Of a DNA stretch of 64,000 bases, positions 10,845-23,708 are shown in pieces. The notes beneath the pieces are model-generated. The model was not told where the DNA came from and did not search any database. It saw nothing but the letters and a program-made list of their open reading frames with translations. The stretch comes from Paulownia fortunei (lineage: Eukaryota > Streptophyta > Magnoliopsida > Lamiales > Paulowniaceae): contig CM033122.1 in the NCBI GenBank assembly GCA_019321725.1, forward strand, positions 16,084,274-16,148,273, read 5' to 3'. The position numbers were made by a program, and so were the translations under genes. Positions within the stretch are counted from its first letter, which is position 1. Each line of letters starts with the position of its first letter.

Positions 10845-13800
10845 ATGGCAGGAAGATCCTTCAGACCTTCTGATTCACAACTTGGAAGAGGGTCAGGTCC
10901 TCCAGCTGTCACCTTTTCAAGGAGGACATCATCGGGTCGATATGTCAACTTGTCAAGGGAGAGTCTTGATAGTGAGATAAATAGTGTCGAATTTTCAGAG
11001 TATACGGTGCATATACCACCAACACCTGATAATCAGCCCATGGATCCTGCAATGTCAATGAGGATGGAACCTCCTCCAATTTCACAGAGGGTCGAGGAGC
11101 AATATGTCTCCAGTTCTTTGTTTACTGGAGGGTTTAATAGTGTTACTCGTGCCCACTTGATGGATAAGGTGATTGAGTCTGAGACTAACCATCCCCAGAT
11201 GGCTGGTGCAAAAGGGTCTTCATGTGCTATACAGGGTTGTGATGGAAAAGTGATGAGTGATGAGAGGGGTGAAGATATTCTCCCTTGCGAATGTGATTTC
11301 AAAATATGCCGGGATTGTTTCATTGATGCTGTGAAGACTGGTGATGGGATCTGTCCTGGTTGTAAAGAGCCTTACAAGAATACAGATTTGTCTGCAAACT
11401 CAGTGGAGCCTGGCCAGCCATTACCTCTGCCACCTACTGGTGGGATGTCAAAGATGGAGAGGAGGTTGTCATTGATGAAATCGACCAACAGGTCAGCAGT
11501 AATGCGGAGCCAGTCTGGGCTGATGAGAAGCCAAACAGGGGTGGATTTTGATCATAATCGATGGTTGTTTGAGACCAAGGGGACATACGGATATGGTAAT
11601 GCGATATGGCCAAAGGACGGAGGATTCACAGATGATAAAAATGATGAATCAGGTGAGCCTCCGGAACTTCTCAGCAAACCATGGAGGCCACTCACCCGCA
11701 AATTGAAGATATCAGCTGCAATACTCAGCCCATATAGGTAAAGTCATTTTGCTTCACTCCTTTGCTTTCTTGTTTTGTTTGAATGTCATCACATCAACTA
11801 CATTTGGTGCAGTGAAATATATTTTGACTTTATTTGAATGAATAAGATTGACTAGTAGTTAGGTTACGGGATATTATTTTGTGGAAGATGTAGGATTCTG
11901 GCAGATAGTAATGCCTAGAAAATCAATTGAATCATCCAACTTAGCAGAACATAGCTCCATACCTCTTGAATTTCATAGTTTAAGTGGTACTGCAATTCAT
12001 GATCCAAATACATGTGCCTGTAATTTATATATGGCATAAGACTGTTTACTGATTTGTTACCAATTTATGATGTAGTATATGCCTTCATTAAGGCTATGTC
12101 AGCTCACAAAAGCAGTACAAGAAGTCCTCTATTCTGGTTATATAATGTTTACCATCACTGTTTATGGCTGATTGTGTTCAATTCAAGATTGTGTATTATA
12201 TACATCTCTGTTTATGTGTTTGTGTATTTATACTTTAGTATATTGATGAACTTTATCCATTTCTTCCTTTAACTTATCTGTTATGCAATGCTCTAAATAT
12301 GCTTTCACATTACAATTAGTAGTAACAAGCTGAACCTCAATCTGTGCAATTTGAATTGAACCGGGTATAAAAGGCTGACAAGCATCTTTTGTAATTGTAT
12401 ATCTTGCAGACTCTTAATTTTTGTCCGTATGGCTGTTCTTGGACTATTTCTCGCATGGAGGATCAGCCACCCCAATGAGGATGCTAGATGGCTTTGGTTG
12501 ATGTCAATCATCTGTGAGATTTGGTTTGCCTTCTCTTGGCTACTTGACCAGCTTCCAAAATTCTGCCCTGTTAATCGTGCTACTGATCTTAATGTGTTGA
12601 AAGAAAAGTTTGAAACACCCAGTCCCACCAATCCAACTGGGAAATCTGATCTTCCAGGAGTAGATATATTTGTCTCCACTGCTGATCCAGAAAAGGAACC
12701 TCCACTTGTTACTGCAAACACTATTCTGTCTATTCTTGCTGCTGATTACCCTGTTGAAAAGCTTTCCTGCTATGTTTCTGATGATGGAGGTGCCCTCCTT
12801 ACGTTTGAGGCCATGGCAGAAGCGGCAAGCTTTGCTAACTTGTGGGTGCCATTCTGTCGTAAACATGACATTGAACCAAGAAACCCAGAATCATACTTTA
12901 GCCTGAAAAAAGATCCCTTCAAGAATAAGGTGCGTCCTGATTTTGTCAAGGACCGCAGAAGGGTTAAGCGTGAGTATGATGAATTCAAGGTTCGAATCAA
13001 TGGTCTTCCTGATTCGATTCGGCGTCGTTCTGATGCCTATAATGCTCGAGAAGAAATCAAGGCCATGAAGCTTCGGAGACAGACTGCTGAGGATGAACCA
13101 TTGGAACCTTTAAAGGTTTCTCGAGCAACATGGATGGCAGATGGGACCCACTGGCCAGGTACATGGACAGTTTCTGCTTCTGAACACTCAAAGGGTGACC
13201 ATGCCGGAATCATACAGGTATTTAAGAAACTATCTGATATTTATTATAGGCTTTATAAATGTATCACTGGAGATGTGAAAATTTTGATAGTTTGGTCACG
13301 ATTTCTTGTTCCTTCCTGATGGCTCTCATTTCATTTTTTCGAAAACTAGGACTTTCCTGCTTTATAAGTAACTGCATGAAATTTTTACTTCCTCCCTCCC
13401 ATTTATTCAGGCTGCCTGGGATATTTTTCTTCTTGTCAGGGCATTTTCATTTTCCTGATTAGCACTTGAGAAGTGTTTTGCTTTCATTTATCGTTTCTTA
13501 TGGTCCTGGATGTTTCTTTTTGGTAAAACAGTCTCAGTTGTTTCAGCTCCTGTAGAAATATAAGCATATCCACCATAAGCCACTACCACATGCTGAGTGT
13601 GAACTTTGGTTTCATTTTAGAGCACAAATTACCCTTTGCATTTTTGTTTGTGCTGGTTTAGAATAGTCATATAATTCCTAAAAGAGTTCTTTAGAACAAT
13701 CTGGTAGAGGATCTACCTTGAAAGCATTAGCTGCACTTTGAATGCAACAAAGACCCACTCTGAGTAGTTAGTCATCTTGCCAGTTTTGTACTTTGGTTCT

Positions 13801-15658
13801 GACTTTTGTTGCTTGCTTTAAGAGAGCAACTGTGTAACCTAGTACTTTATACTGCTTTGTGTTGATGAGGTTGAATTAACAAGATCTTGGTCTATGTGAA
13901 CTGTAGGTAATGTTGAAACCTCCAAGTGATGAACCTCTACATGTTACTGCTGACAACAATCCACTTGATTTTACCAAAGTTGACATTCGGCTTCCCATGC
14001 TTGTCTATGTTTCTCGTGAAAAGCGACCAGGGTATGATCACAATAAGAAGGCTGGGGCCATGAATGCATTGGTTCGAGCCTCAGCCATCATGTCCAACGG
14101 CCCCTTCATACTAAATCTTGACTGTGATCACTACATCTACAACTCACAGGCAATAAGAGAAGGCATGTGTTTCATGATGGACCGTGGTGGAGACCGTATT
14201 TGTTATGTCCAATTTCCTCAAAGGTTTGAGGGAATAGATCCATCTGATCGCTATGCGAATCACAATACTGTTTTCTTTGACGTGAACATGCGTGCTCTAG
14301 ATGGCCTTCAGGGTCCAGTTTATGTTGGCACTGGATGCCTCTTTCGCAGGACTGCACTTTATGGCTTCGACCCACCCCGATCAAAAGATCACTCTGGTTG
14401 GTGCAGCTGTTGTTTTGCTCGTCGTAAGAAAAGTGCATCAGTTTCTTCTGCACCTGAGGAGCACAGAGCACTTAGAATGGGAGATTCTGATGATGATGAA
14501 ATGAATCCTTCTCTGTTCTCTAAAAGGTTTGGTAACTCAAGTCTCCTTATTGATTCCGTCCTTGTGGCAGAATTTCAGGGCAGACCACTTGCGGATCACC
14601 CTGCTGTAAAGAATGGACGACCACCTGGTGCTCTAACAATTCCTAGGGAGCTCCTCGATGCATCAACTGTTGCTGAGGCAATTAGTGTCATCTCATGCTG
14701 GTATGAAGACAAAACTGAGTGGGGTAATCGGGTGGGGTGGATATATGGGTCTGTGACTGAAGACGTGGTGACAGGGTATAGGATGCACAATCGTGGTTGG
14801 AAATCTATATATTGTGTCACTAAGAGGGATGCTTTCCGTGGCACTGCTCCAATTAATTTGACAGACAGGCTTCACCAAGTCCTCCGATGGGCCACTGGGT
14901 CGGTTGAAATCTTCTTCTCACGTAATAATGCTTTGCTGGCTAGTCCTAAGATGAAGGTTCTACAAAGAATTGCTTACCTTAATGTTGGTATCTATCCATT
15001 TACATCCTTGTTCCTAATTGTTTACTGCTTCCTCCCTGCATTGTCGCTCTTCTCTGGTCAATTTATCGTCCAGTCTCTGAATGTCGCCTTCCTCACATAT
15101 CTCCTGGTCATCACCTTGACACTCTGCGCGTTGGCCATGCTTGAAATTAAGTGGTCTGGCATTAATTTGGAGGAATGGTGGCGTAACGAGCAATTCTGGC
15201 TGATTGGAGGCACAAGTGCTCATCTTGCTGCTGTGCTCCAGGGGCTGCTGAAGGTGATTGCTGGTATTGAGATCTCATTTACTTTGACGTCAAAGTCTGG
15301 TGGCGATGACAATGATGATGAATTTGCCGATCTATATATCCTAAGGTGGTCTTCCTTGATGATTCCACCCATTACTATCATGTTAACCAACTTAATTGCC
15401 ATAGCAGTGGGTGTTAGCAGGACGATATACAGTGCCATACCACAGTGGAGCCGTCTGCTTGGAGGTGTGTTCTTTAGCTTTTGGGTCTTGGCTCATCTCT
15501 ACCCCTTTGCTAAAGGACTGATGGGAAGAAGAGGAAGAACGCCCACAATCGTATTCGTCTGGTCAGGTCTCATTGCAATCACCATTTCCCTACTTTGGGT
15601 GGCGATTTCTCCCCCGGCAGGCAGTACTGAGATTGGAGGTTCGTTCCAGTTTCCATGA
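10845..15658 (+). CDS. CSLD3-like: Cellulose synthase-like protein D (CSLD2/CSLD3 type), 3 exons, 1150 aa
   Basis: Exons 10845-11737, 12410-13217 and 13907-15658 join in frame. CSLD proteins are family-2 glycosyltransferases making beta-1,4-glucan for cell walls, notably in tip-growing cells such as root hairs and in dividing cells; they sit in Golgi and plasma membranes. Residues 127-173 hold an eight-cysteine RING-like zinc domain (C127, C132, C148, C150, C155, C158, C170, C173). Two membrane segments lie at about 299-343. The catalytic domain has D422-D423, the DxD motif at D639-D641, T851-E852-D853 and QxxRW at 891-895. Six membrane segments follow from about 922 to 1134. Length agrees with Arabidopsis CSLD3 (about 1145 aa). 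The N-terminal [13 protein letters not shown] and [17 protein letters not shown] motifs and the GGSF-type end place it with CSLD2/3, not CSLD5. The ATG is the first in the exon and gives an N-terminus of family length. No stop, frameshift or missing key residue is seen. Confidence 0.97.
11738..12409 (+). other. CSLD intron between coding exons 1 and 2
   Basis: Donor AG|GTAAAG and acceptor TTGCAG|A give a phase-2 intron of 672 nt that splits an arginine codon (residue 298). Joining restores the family sequence across SPYR and LLIFVR, just before the first membrane segment. Confidence 0.93.
13218..13906 (+). other. CSLD intron between coding exons 2 and 3
   Basis: Donor CAG|GTATTT and acceptor CTGTAG|GTA give a phase-0 intron of 689 nt after residue 567. 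Joining yields the conserved [14 protein letters not shown] run of CSLD proteins. Confidence 0.93.
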
Positions 15659-16200
15659 TTTTATGGACATGGCTCAACTGGTTTCCTTCCTGATTCTTTT
15701 TGAACAGAATTAAATTTCGAGTAATTCTTTACCTTTCATCCTTCAAGAAAAAGATGATCTGAGGAGGGTCTCCAGTTAGTTCTTATCATCTTTACTTCTT
15801 TACCTTTTTTTCTTTCTTTCTTTATTCACTTTTTACATTTTTAGAGGCAAAGAAAACAAGAACCTATACATTCATTGTGATTCAGAAATTTTTGGAGTAG
15901 AATATATAGCTAATTCATTCTTAATTTTCTGCCATTCAAATCTATATTCGAAATTAGGAAGCTGATGTATCTGAAATCATACAAAGAATCGTAAATGGAT
16001 AAATAGACGTATGTAAACAAGTAAAATAGATTTAAACGTATGTATGGACAAATTTTGTTTTCTGTAGGCTTTCTTAAGTTTTAATTTATATTATATAATA
16101 AACTACATATAATATAAATTTATAATTATTTCGTATTATTATAGATTATTCTACTTGGACAAAAAATTAGAACATTTAGTTTTTCTACCTAATCTACTTT
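15659..16200 (+). other. CSLD 3' UTR and immediate downstream DNA
   Basis: After the TGA stop at 15656-15658 comes a T-rich non-coding stretch. There is no AATAAA close to the stop. An AATTAAAT is at about 15709 and an AATAAA at 16097-16102, either of which could serve as a loose plant polyadenylation signal. The 3' end cannot be fixed from sequence. Confidence 0.4.
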
Positions 16201-17880
16201 GTAGAGAGGTCAATTGTTTGCTTCATCCCTTGAGGTTGGCCTACTCTCAACCACGGATAAAGCAAAAAGGATCCCCCGATAAGGATCCCCCGATACGAAA
16301 TACTAAGAAATCTAAACAAACTTTTTAGAGCAACTACAATAAAAATATGAATAGTAACCATATTTGCTTAAGACAATACATATAGAAAACAAGTTAAAGT
16401 AATGCAAATCCACAGTAAATAAAAGAGTTCCATATTCGAATACTTAGCGAGCTAAAGCCTCACGCACAAAAATTGAAGTCAACTACTATTAATACTAATA
16501 AAAAGCATCACAACTTGTACGCCCCAACAACTTCGACCTAACCAAAAGAAAATAGAAAAAAAACTCAAGTTTAAGAAGTTGGCAAATCTCTACTATGTAG
16601 GAGGCTTAGTAGGAGCAATAGTATCCCCTACTTCAACCACCCCACCATTCTTAGTCAATTTTGTCACTCTATACTCATTACTCGAATAGGTTTATAAAGC
16701 CAACCCCCTTCTAAATGATCCACTTTTAATAGAGGATTGAAGTATTTCCCAAACTCTATAGGATTACTTTTCACACTAATTTCCACTAATTTAGGTATAT
16801 CGTAACATCAAGAATCAAAAGGACTTTAAAGGTTTATAATGAGTGGCTTGGGTAATGGTAGGAAAATATGGATAGTAGTAGCTCAATCACCCAAAATACA
16901 AAATCATCTTGCACCATGTATGGAGCACCAAGACCTCAACATAAGCATTCATGTCACCTTTATTACACATCTCCACATAGATTTTTCATTTGACATCCAT
17001 AAATTTTATTTTTTTAATCTTTCTTTTGATTATTTTGTTTTCCTTTTTTTTTTTTTAAGAACTTTGTGGAATCCTTTCCATTTTGTTTATAGATGTAACA
17101 CTTTCAAACTTGATTAATTCATTATACACAAGGGGTTCTTTTATTTTTGAGTTTGGGAAGATCTATACCTCAACCTTAAAACATTTTTCTTCTAAATTTC
17201 CCTTATTCATCTCTCCAATAGTGCTTAAACTCTTATATGTCATTCTATAATACTTATGTGTGTGAGTGAATGGGTTCAATTATGGTTAAAATATATATGA
17301 GGTGGTGGTGGTGCGGAGACTACCACCCCAATAGTGATCAAGTATGGCATCGGAAAAAAACTTCAATAGGCTCAAAACGGGAACTAGGGAATACTAATAC
17401 ATATGTTGGCTATTAGGCTCAATCAATCAAAAAATGGGATAGATCATCTCCCTAACATTATGCCACCTTGAATTTTTCCACGACTAGTGATCAAACAAGA
17501 TCTAAAGCTTGGTGGGATTATTCAAAAAGCAATGATGAAATAGGTTCTGGACTTGGTGGGATCGTTCCGAAAGCAATCATGCCTTATAAATTACCTTTAA
17601 GCAATTCAACAGAGTTTAGCAAAAGACTAGCGTGTAAGATGTTTAAAAGTCACAATTTTAAGTCAAACCACTATGCATTTTCAACAAATAGAACAATTCA
17701 TATTCAATAATTCCAACGAGTTATCATTAATACAATTAGATTGCAACATTGGATACAAGCTCAGTACTAATGCAACTCAACAAATCAATTATATATACAA
17801 CTATAAATATATGCGATATAATATTAACTCAAATAACGAAAACTACTATAAAAAACATAAAAGTTGAAATCAAAAGAGTC
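16200..17880. other. Non-coding stretch, probably decayed retroelement sequence
   Basis: No recognisable protein. ORFs at 16839-17117, 17468-17710 and 17673-17867 are short and T-rich or without family resemblance. A 14-nt unit AGGATCCCCCGATA is repeated in tandem at about 16269-16296. The stretch borders the gypsy accessory ORF at 18072, so it is likely the 3' non-coding part of that element, but this is inference. Confidence 0.35.
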
Positions 17881-18071
17881 CACACCCCTAAACTTAATAA
17901 TGACATTATCCCCAATGGAGAGTAGTGAAAAGTAAAACAGAGAACTTCCCCAAAAAATGTATGTCATGGAGAATGAGCATCCTTGCAGCCTCAAGGGGAT
18001 AATGAAGATCTACCGACAATAGAGGCAAGTGAATATCAGGTACGATACTAATATAGTGAGCTAATGTCGTG

Positions 18072-20150
18072 TCACGCTCCAGTATGATGCTGCCTGGTGG
18101 CAGTCCACATGGCTAACAACCAGTGTAGCCGATAAACATCATGATGTATATCCCATAGCTCTTCATAAAAATCAGAGTCAGGATTGATTAATGCAAAGGT
18201 AACAACTGGAGGAGCGGTCTCTGGAGATGGCAGTGGTGCAGAAGTCTCAACTTGATCATCAATAAAAGGTGGCGGTGGAGCATCAAGCATTGAAGGGGCC
18301 TCAACTAGAAGAAACCCTACACCTGTAGGGTTAGGTTGGGCCTCTCGCATGATTGGTACTTGATAATCATAGCAAATCAATGATTTAACACCGACCTTCT
18401 TACACCTTAAAGACCTTAAAGATAACACCTTAAAGACCACTTAAGAGGTTCACCTTTGTCCCATTTAACACTGGCCTTCTTGCACAACCCACAAATAAGG
18501 GACTACATCAAAAGATCGCCTATCATGCCACCTTGCATAGAATAGATGATCGACTCGTATATAATGGTAGCAACATAAAAGGGAATATTATGTGTGATGG
18601 CATACAACAGATAGACCCTACCCTTTGTAATGCTGCTTACATGCTTGGTAAGCTGGAGCTTGGCATAAGTAAAATAAAACCACGACCTTCCGTAACTACT
18701 TAAGGCTTACTTATGGAATGAAAGGGAACCCTATAACACCTCTTCACCTAACTGCAGAACCTAAACAAGCTCATACAGTTATGTTAAGAAATGCTAAGCT
18801 TTTATCAATACTAGAGTTATGTTTTTATAAAAGTTCTCTTTTTTGGTTAAACTAAGAAAATAACTTGAAATTCATTTGTTCCTTCATTTTGCCATAGACA
18901 CGATTTACATAAATCAAAATTAAGTATATGATCTTATTATCCCATCTATTGTTTAACATACATCTGTTTACAAAATTATAACAAAGCGGCTTATTTAAAA
19001 ATAAAAATTGAGTTTTCAAAATAGGCTATAAAATCTGTTTGAAGCATAGTATACGAATAAATTTTTGTCCAAATACTCGAGAGACTCAGTCAACCCTAAA
19101 CCTATACATTTTCACCTGCATCATAAGAATATAATGAGATAAAGGCTCAATAAGGTGAAATTGATGCGATAACAAATATAATACATGCAAATTTCATCAA
19201 TCATTAAATATAATGTTCAATGCAAAAACTTTCTTTCATAAATCATACTTTCGGATACCCTTGAAGTGTGGTACTTAACTGATAGCGATAGATTATGGTT
19301 TTCAGAACTTGTTCATAATAATTGGCCAATAAGAGAAATAATATGAGACTTCCATATTCGGTCTTTCAACATCAGGTATTAGCTATATTATGTCTCATTC
19401 ATTGTGGTTTTCCTATCTTGATTTTTCAACCTCAAGTATTTGTCACCTTTTATTAGGTCCACTGGTCCCACCTGCGTTAAGTACCATGCTTTCTTTTTAA
19501 AAGCCTTATTATCTTTTTAATAATATCATGCTTCATGAATGCTTAAGATACTCTATTATAGTTAAATAACAACAATCACTTCAAAGCATAGACAACATTA
19601 TATGATTCTTGCGACACAGAAAATGAGAGTTTCAACTTACCTCAAGTCTAATTTGTGCTAAGAAGTGAAAAGGTCAGTGTGGAACAATGCCACTTAGTCC
19701 TTGGCTGGCACAGAGCAGCGATGATCATATCTAAATCTAGAGGTTGTGATATGAATTCAGTATAAGTTGAGTGACCAATAGCTGACAATACATAATAGCT
19801 CCGTATTGCCTTCCTAGCTTCGTACGAAAACATCATATATGTTTCATAGGGCAAATGGGTCACCTATAAAGGGGTTAGGTGTACTGGCGTATACTTCCCG
19901 CACAATGTTAACCACATGAGGTTTAGGCTAAGCAACTAACTTTTGCAACCAATGAGCTCTAATCATTACTACGAGGTCACTGTCGCCTAGTGTAGGTTGG
20001 AGGCCGCGTTTGGGGGTGATGCTCCTATTGTAGAGTACCTCATGTAACTTCTTCTTGACTTTCGCATTTATAAAACAACTCCAGTTAAAGGAGCTTGATG
20101 CTACCACCTTCCCTTTGTTGCCCTTTATTACCATGTCAACAATCCTACAA
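18072..20150 (-). pseudogene. Gypsy-type accessory ORF (putative plant transposon protein), interrupted
   Basis: The minus strand reads in pieces: 20150-19642 with VKKKLHEVLYNRSITPKRGL, GDSDLVVMIR, STPNPFIGDPFA and PLDLDMIIAALCQP, then 18703-18072 with YESIIYSMQGGMIGD, KWDKGEPL, VPIMREAQPNPTGVGFL and a proline-rich tail. I recognise this as the accessory protein carried by Athila-like Ty3/gypsy elements (often labelled putative plant transposon protein); its biochemical role is not established. Stops and frameshifts are present (for example after LVA near 19930 and at STN near 19655). The two parts are separated by about 940 nt (18704-19641) that are either an intron or an insertion. Confidence 0.65.
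18704..19641 (-). other. Intron or inserted LTR splitting the accessory ORF
   Basis: On the minus strand the left part of the ORF meets GAG|GTAAGTTG, a consensus splice donor, and the right part resumes after CCTTAAG, so an intron is possible. Against this, the acceptor side lacks a pyrimidine tract, and at 18732 the plus strand reads TATAACACCTC, close to the TGTAACACC ends of gypsy-type LTRs. Short matching sequences, CTTAAG and CTCAAG, flank the insert and could be a target duplication. I cannot decide between the two. Confidence 0.4.
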
Positions 20151-20279
20151 AATGGAAGAATTAAAATTAAATACGTGCTAAGTTCAACTGCCAGAATATG
20201 AGTGGCATGAGACATCAATAAGGTGCAGAAGTATGAAGGAATATATGTAAGGGTTACACACAATGCATGGAACATGGGA

Positions 20280-21450
20280 AAAGATTTTTAAAACATGGGT
20301 ATTGATATGGAAGAGTAGTGCAAGGGTTGCTCCAATATGGAATGTGCGAAATGCAATCGACAGTGCAAATAGCTATATAAGGAAAGCAAACCTCTTGTTG
20401 AAATGTTGAAAAATACCCTGGTTGGCATGAAATGTTTAATCAAACAATTCAGCAAACACCTAGTGTTAGCTATTTGAAAGTTCCCAAATGTTTGAAAACT
20501 TGTAAACCTTAGCCACAAAATTCAAATAACAGCACAACTACATCCCACAATAATTGCTAATCATATACCCACAATCAACAATCAAAAGTTTACTTTCTAG
20601 AGTTCAACTAATATTCATTTGAGTAGAATAAAAACTAAGCAGTTTAGATTTCATCCATAAATGAGGTATGAGAATGGGAAAGAAGTACTTATAAATAGTA
20701 GAGAATGTTGCATAGGTGCTAGATTTTCCAATCGAATGAGTGTTGTGCGGGAGTTGTGTGTCCTTATATGGAGTCTGTGTGCGTTTGTGTGTAAAGTGTG
20801 TATAAGACTTTGGGTAGGCAAACGAAACAACTTTGTGTATTTTTTTTAAAATCATGAACTCACACTGCGGCACAAGAATCAGGCTTTGCGGCGCCAGTTG
20901 CCCTCCTAAATATTATATCGTGACATGAAAAACAGGATTCACGGTGCCTCACTGCCTTTAGCTACTGTCTGAATTTCGATGGGTGCACGACAACTCACAC
21001 CCTGGGTGTTGCAACACCTGATCTTGCTGGGAACAAATGCATGAAAACTCTTCGTGCCTTTGTATGGGGTATTTCTAGCCTTCACATTTCATTATACAAA
21101 AAAGAAAAATATAAAAAATAAGATCAAAATACCAAAAAAATAGGGTACAATGCAACCAAAGCATCTAATCCTAAGATGAAAATGAAAGATTAAACTAACT
21201 ATTCAAAAATTAAATATAAAAGCACATTAAACAACTTGGTATGCCTTCTAAGATGTGTTAAGTTTATAGTATTCAGCTAGACATGGGGGATTCCGTCAAG
21301 TTGGGGCACCAATAGGAATGTTGTCAACATTTTTCTTGGACAACCTCTAGCCTCTGATATCCACAACTTCATTCCTTGAAGAACTTTCAATACCATGCTC
21401 TTCTTTTTTCTTTTCTAACACTTCCACCAAATAACAAGACTTAGATTCCT
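20280..21450. other. Non-coding gypsy-like sequence, no gene assigned
   Basis: No ORF resembles a known protein. The stretch 20730-21060 (G/T-rich 'gtgtgcgtttgtgtgtaaagtg' region followed by 'cactgcggcac' and 'caggctttgcggcgcc') resembles 38340-38660, which has a similar GTGTGT-rich part followed by 'gccgcagtgtg'. That suggests both are parts of related gypsy LTRs or leaders. The match was judged by eye and is partial. Confidence 0.35.
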
Positions 21451-21639
21451 CTTGAAGCCTCTTTGCCTGGTAGATGTTGAACATCACTTCTTTATCGTGA
21501 ACTCTCAAGGTCAACTTACCTCTTTACATGTCAATGATGCTTATCCACTAGCTGAGAATGGTCGGCAAGAAATGAGAGAAATCTTTTGGTCTTCCTCCAT
21601 ATCTAATACCATAAAATCAACAGAAAATATGAATTTGTC

Positions 21640-23570
21640 GACCTTTACCAATACATTCTAAATAACTACGCAATCATAAGTAAGGGACCTATCTGCCAAT
21701 TGTAAGTTGATGTTTGATGGAGTTACCTCTCCAAGTCCTAATTTTTTGAAAAAAGATAGAGGTATTAGATCACATAATATCTTGTTAAAATTGACACTAG
21801 CACCAAGATCACATAATGTCTTGTTAATATATGAACTATCAATAGTGCATGTAATATTAAAACTCCCTGGATTTTTCAATGATTACACTGCATTCTTCAG
21901 TCAAATTAATCATCCAATTTTCTCTTCTTCAACATCATATCTTTCATAAATTTGACATAGTTTAACATCTGCAGAAGGAATGTTGATGTTAATTTTCTTA
22001 AAGATTTCTAAGCATTTAGCTAATTGAGCATCTAGCTTCTTCTTATAAAATCTTTATGGAAAGTTCTCAAGAATTGGAGGATTGTCAGGAAAAAGAAATA
22101 GATTTAGGCTTTTCAGCCCCTTTTTTAGCTGCACTCTGAGTCTTCTCCTTATGTATTTGTTGCTCATCGTCTTCCCTTGGCTCTTAACCCTTAATCTCTA
22201 TGGCACTTCTCAGGTGAATTGCATTACAGTGCTCCCTTAGGTTAACTTTTATGTTACTTGGGAACTTTTCTCTCTACTATAGTGAGTTTATGGCTGTAGC
22301 AAGTTGCCCGATTTAGTTTCCAAAGACTTCATCTCTACTCCCATACTAGTCATTTGTGCTCCCACACTTGATGCTAACTGCCCAATTTGATTCTTGATAC
22401 TATCAAGCTTACCTTTATCTTTGGTAAATCAAGCTGTTGTCACACTAATGAAAGTGCCAAGCACTTTCTCCAATAATATCTTCTTCTCACCCTCTTGAGT
22501 GTTAGAGTTGAATGGATTATTACAGCCTGGAGGGGGTTGAAGCACATTTATATTGTTCCCGTAAGATAAGTTTTCATTAGTGTGCAATCCCGGATGATGG
22601 TGATTAGGCAGCTGATTGCACCATAATTGAAATTCTAGTGATTCATAAAATTATCTTACTCGTTGGACTCATGTTCATTGAAAGGCATGTGAGGATATAA
22701 AGTAGTGTCCCCTCCATGAGGTGTTGCATTATAGTCCATGGTGTTAATTGATTTGACAATACAGAAACTTGAGCAGCAAGAGCGGCAAAGGATGTTGCTC
22801 AAGAATACAAACTATCTTGTTAATAATTGTTCTTTCAACCCATCTTTCATCTATTCAAGCAATACATGTGCATCATTTATAGTATTAAACCTTAAAGTAC
22901 CACAAGTTACATCATCTATGATTGTCCTTGTCTGACCATTCAACCCATTGTAAAAGAACTAAACTTATTTCTAATCCTTATAACCATGTGGTGGGCATCT
23001 CCTCCAAAGATCCTTGAATCGCTCCCATGCCTTTACAAAGATTTAAATTCCATCTGTTTAAATTGGATTATTTTGCTTTTTAGTTGAGGAGTCTTGCTAG
23101 GTGAGAAAAACTTAGCAATAAACTTTTGAGTCAAATTAGTCTAATTAGCGATGGTCCCCAGTGCAAGAGATTGTAGCCACAGTCTTGTATTGTCTTGGAG
23201 AGAGAATGGCAATAAATAGAGTCTAATTGCTTCATCAGACAACCTGATTCATCTTAATCATGTCATAGATATCCAAGAACACGACTAAGTGAGCATTAGG
23301 ATAGTCTAATGCACTCTCCCTTAACTAGTTTTGCTGCACTAAGCCAATTAGTGTGGGTTTTAGCTCGAAGTTCTTACATTGATCTGTTGGTGCACAATTC
23401 TGAAATATTTTTGATTCATAGTCGATTAAAAATAATCTCAAAATTGCTCTTTGTGGTTGCGATTGTGGTACTGGTTGAATCTCATTGTTGTTGTTGTTCT
23501 CCATTGCTCGCACTTTGTGTCTCCCTTCTACCCTTTTTGCTCAAAGAGTTTTCTCAATTTCTAGATCAAA
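21640..23570 (-). pseudogene. Gypsy gag and protease remnant
   Basis: Read on the minus strand from 23513: an asparagine-rich start, then CKNFELKPTLIGLVQQN, the usual gag N-terminal motif of Athila-like Ty3/gypsy elements. Further on are AWERFKDLWRRCPPHG and FYNGLNGQTRTIIDD (about 23030-22910), which are gag core motifs. At 21879-21658 the retropepsin region reads NPGSFNITCTIDSS, CDLGASVN (active-site triad as D-L-G-A-S) and FFKKLGLGEV, with LADRSLTYDCVVI. Many stops and frameshifts interrupt it, and a few codons are duplicated after CDLGASVN. Gag is the capsid protein and the protease cleaves Gag-Pol. This copy cannot encode either. Confidence 0.8.
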
Positions 23571-23708
23571 AGGAAGCAGTTTAAAACTTTTAATTCTTCG
23601 CATGAATAATTCACACAACAACAAAATAAAACTTGCATAAAATAGAAAGAAATCTAAATTAAAATCAAGATTATTTGATAACGATATTAATGAAAATAAA
23701 AAAATCAA

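Noticed and set aside
12305..12721. Minus-strand ORF of 138 codons over CSLD exon 2
   Set aside because: It is antisense to a strongly conserved coding exon and has no family resemblance; its openness follows from the codon use of the plus-strand gene.
14172..14471. Minus-strand ORF within CSLD exon 3
   Set aside because: Shadow of the CSLD reading frame, with no domain or independent signal.
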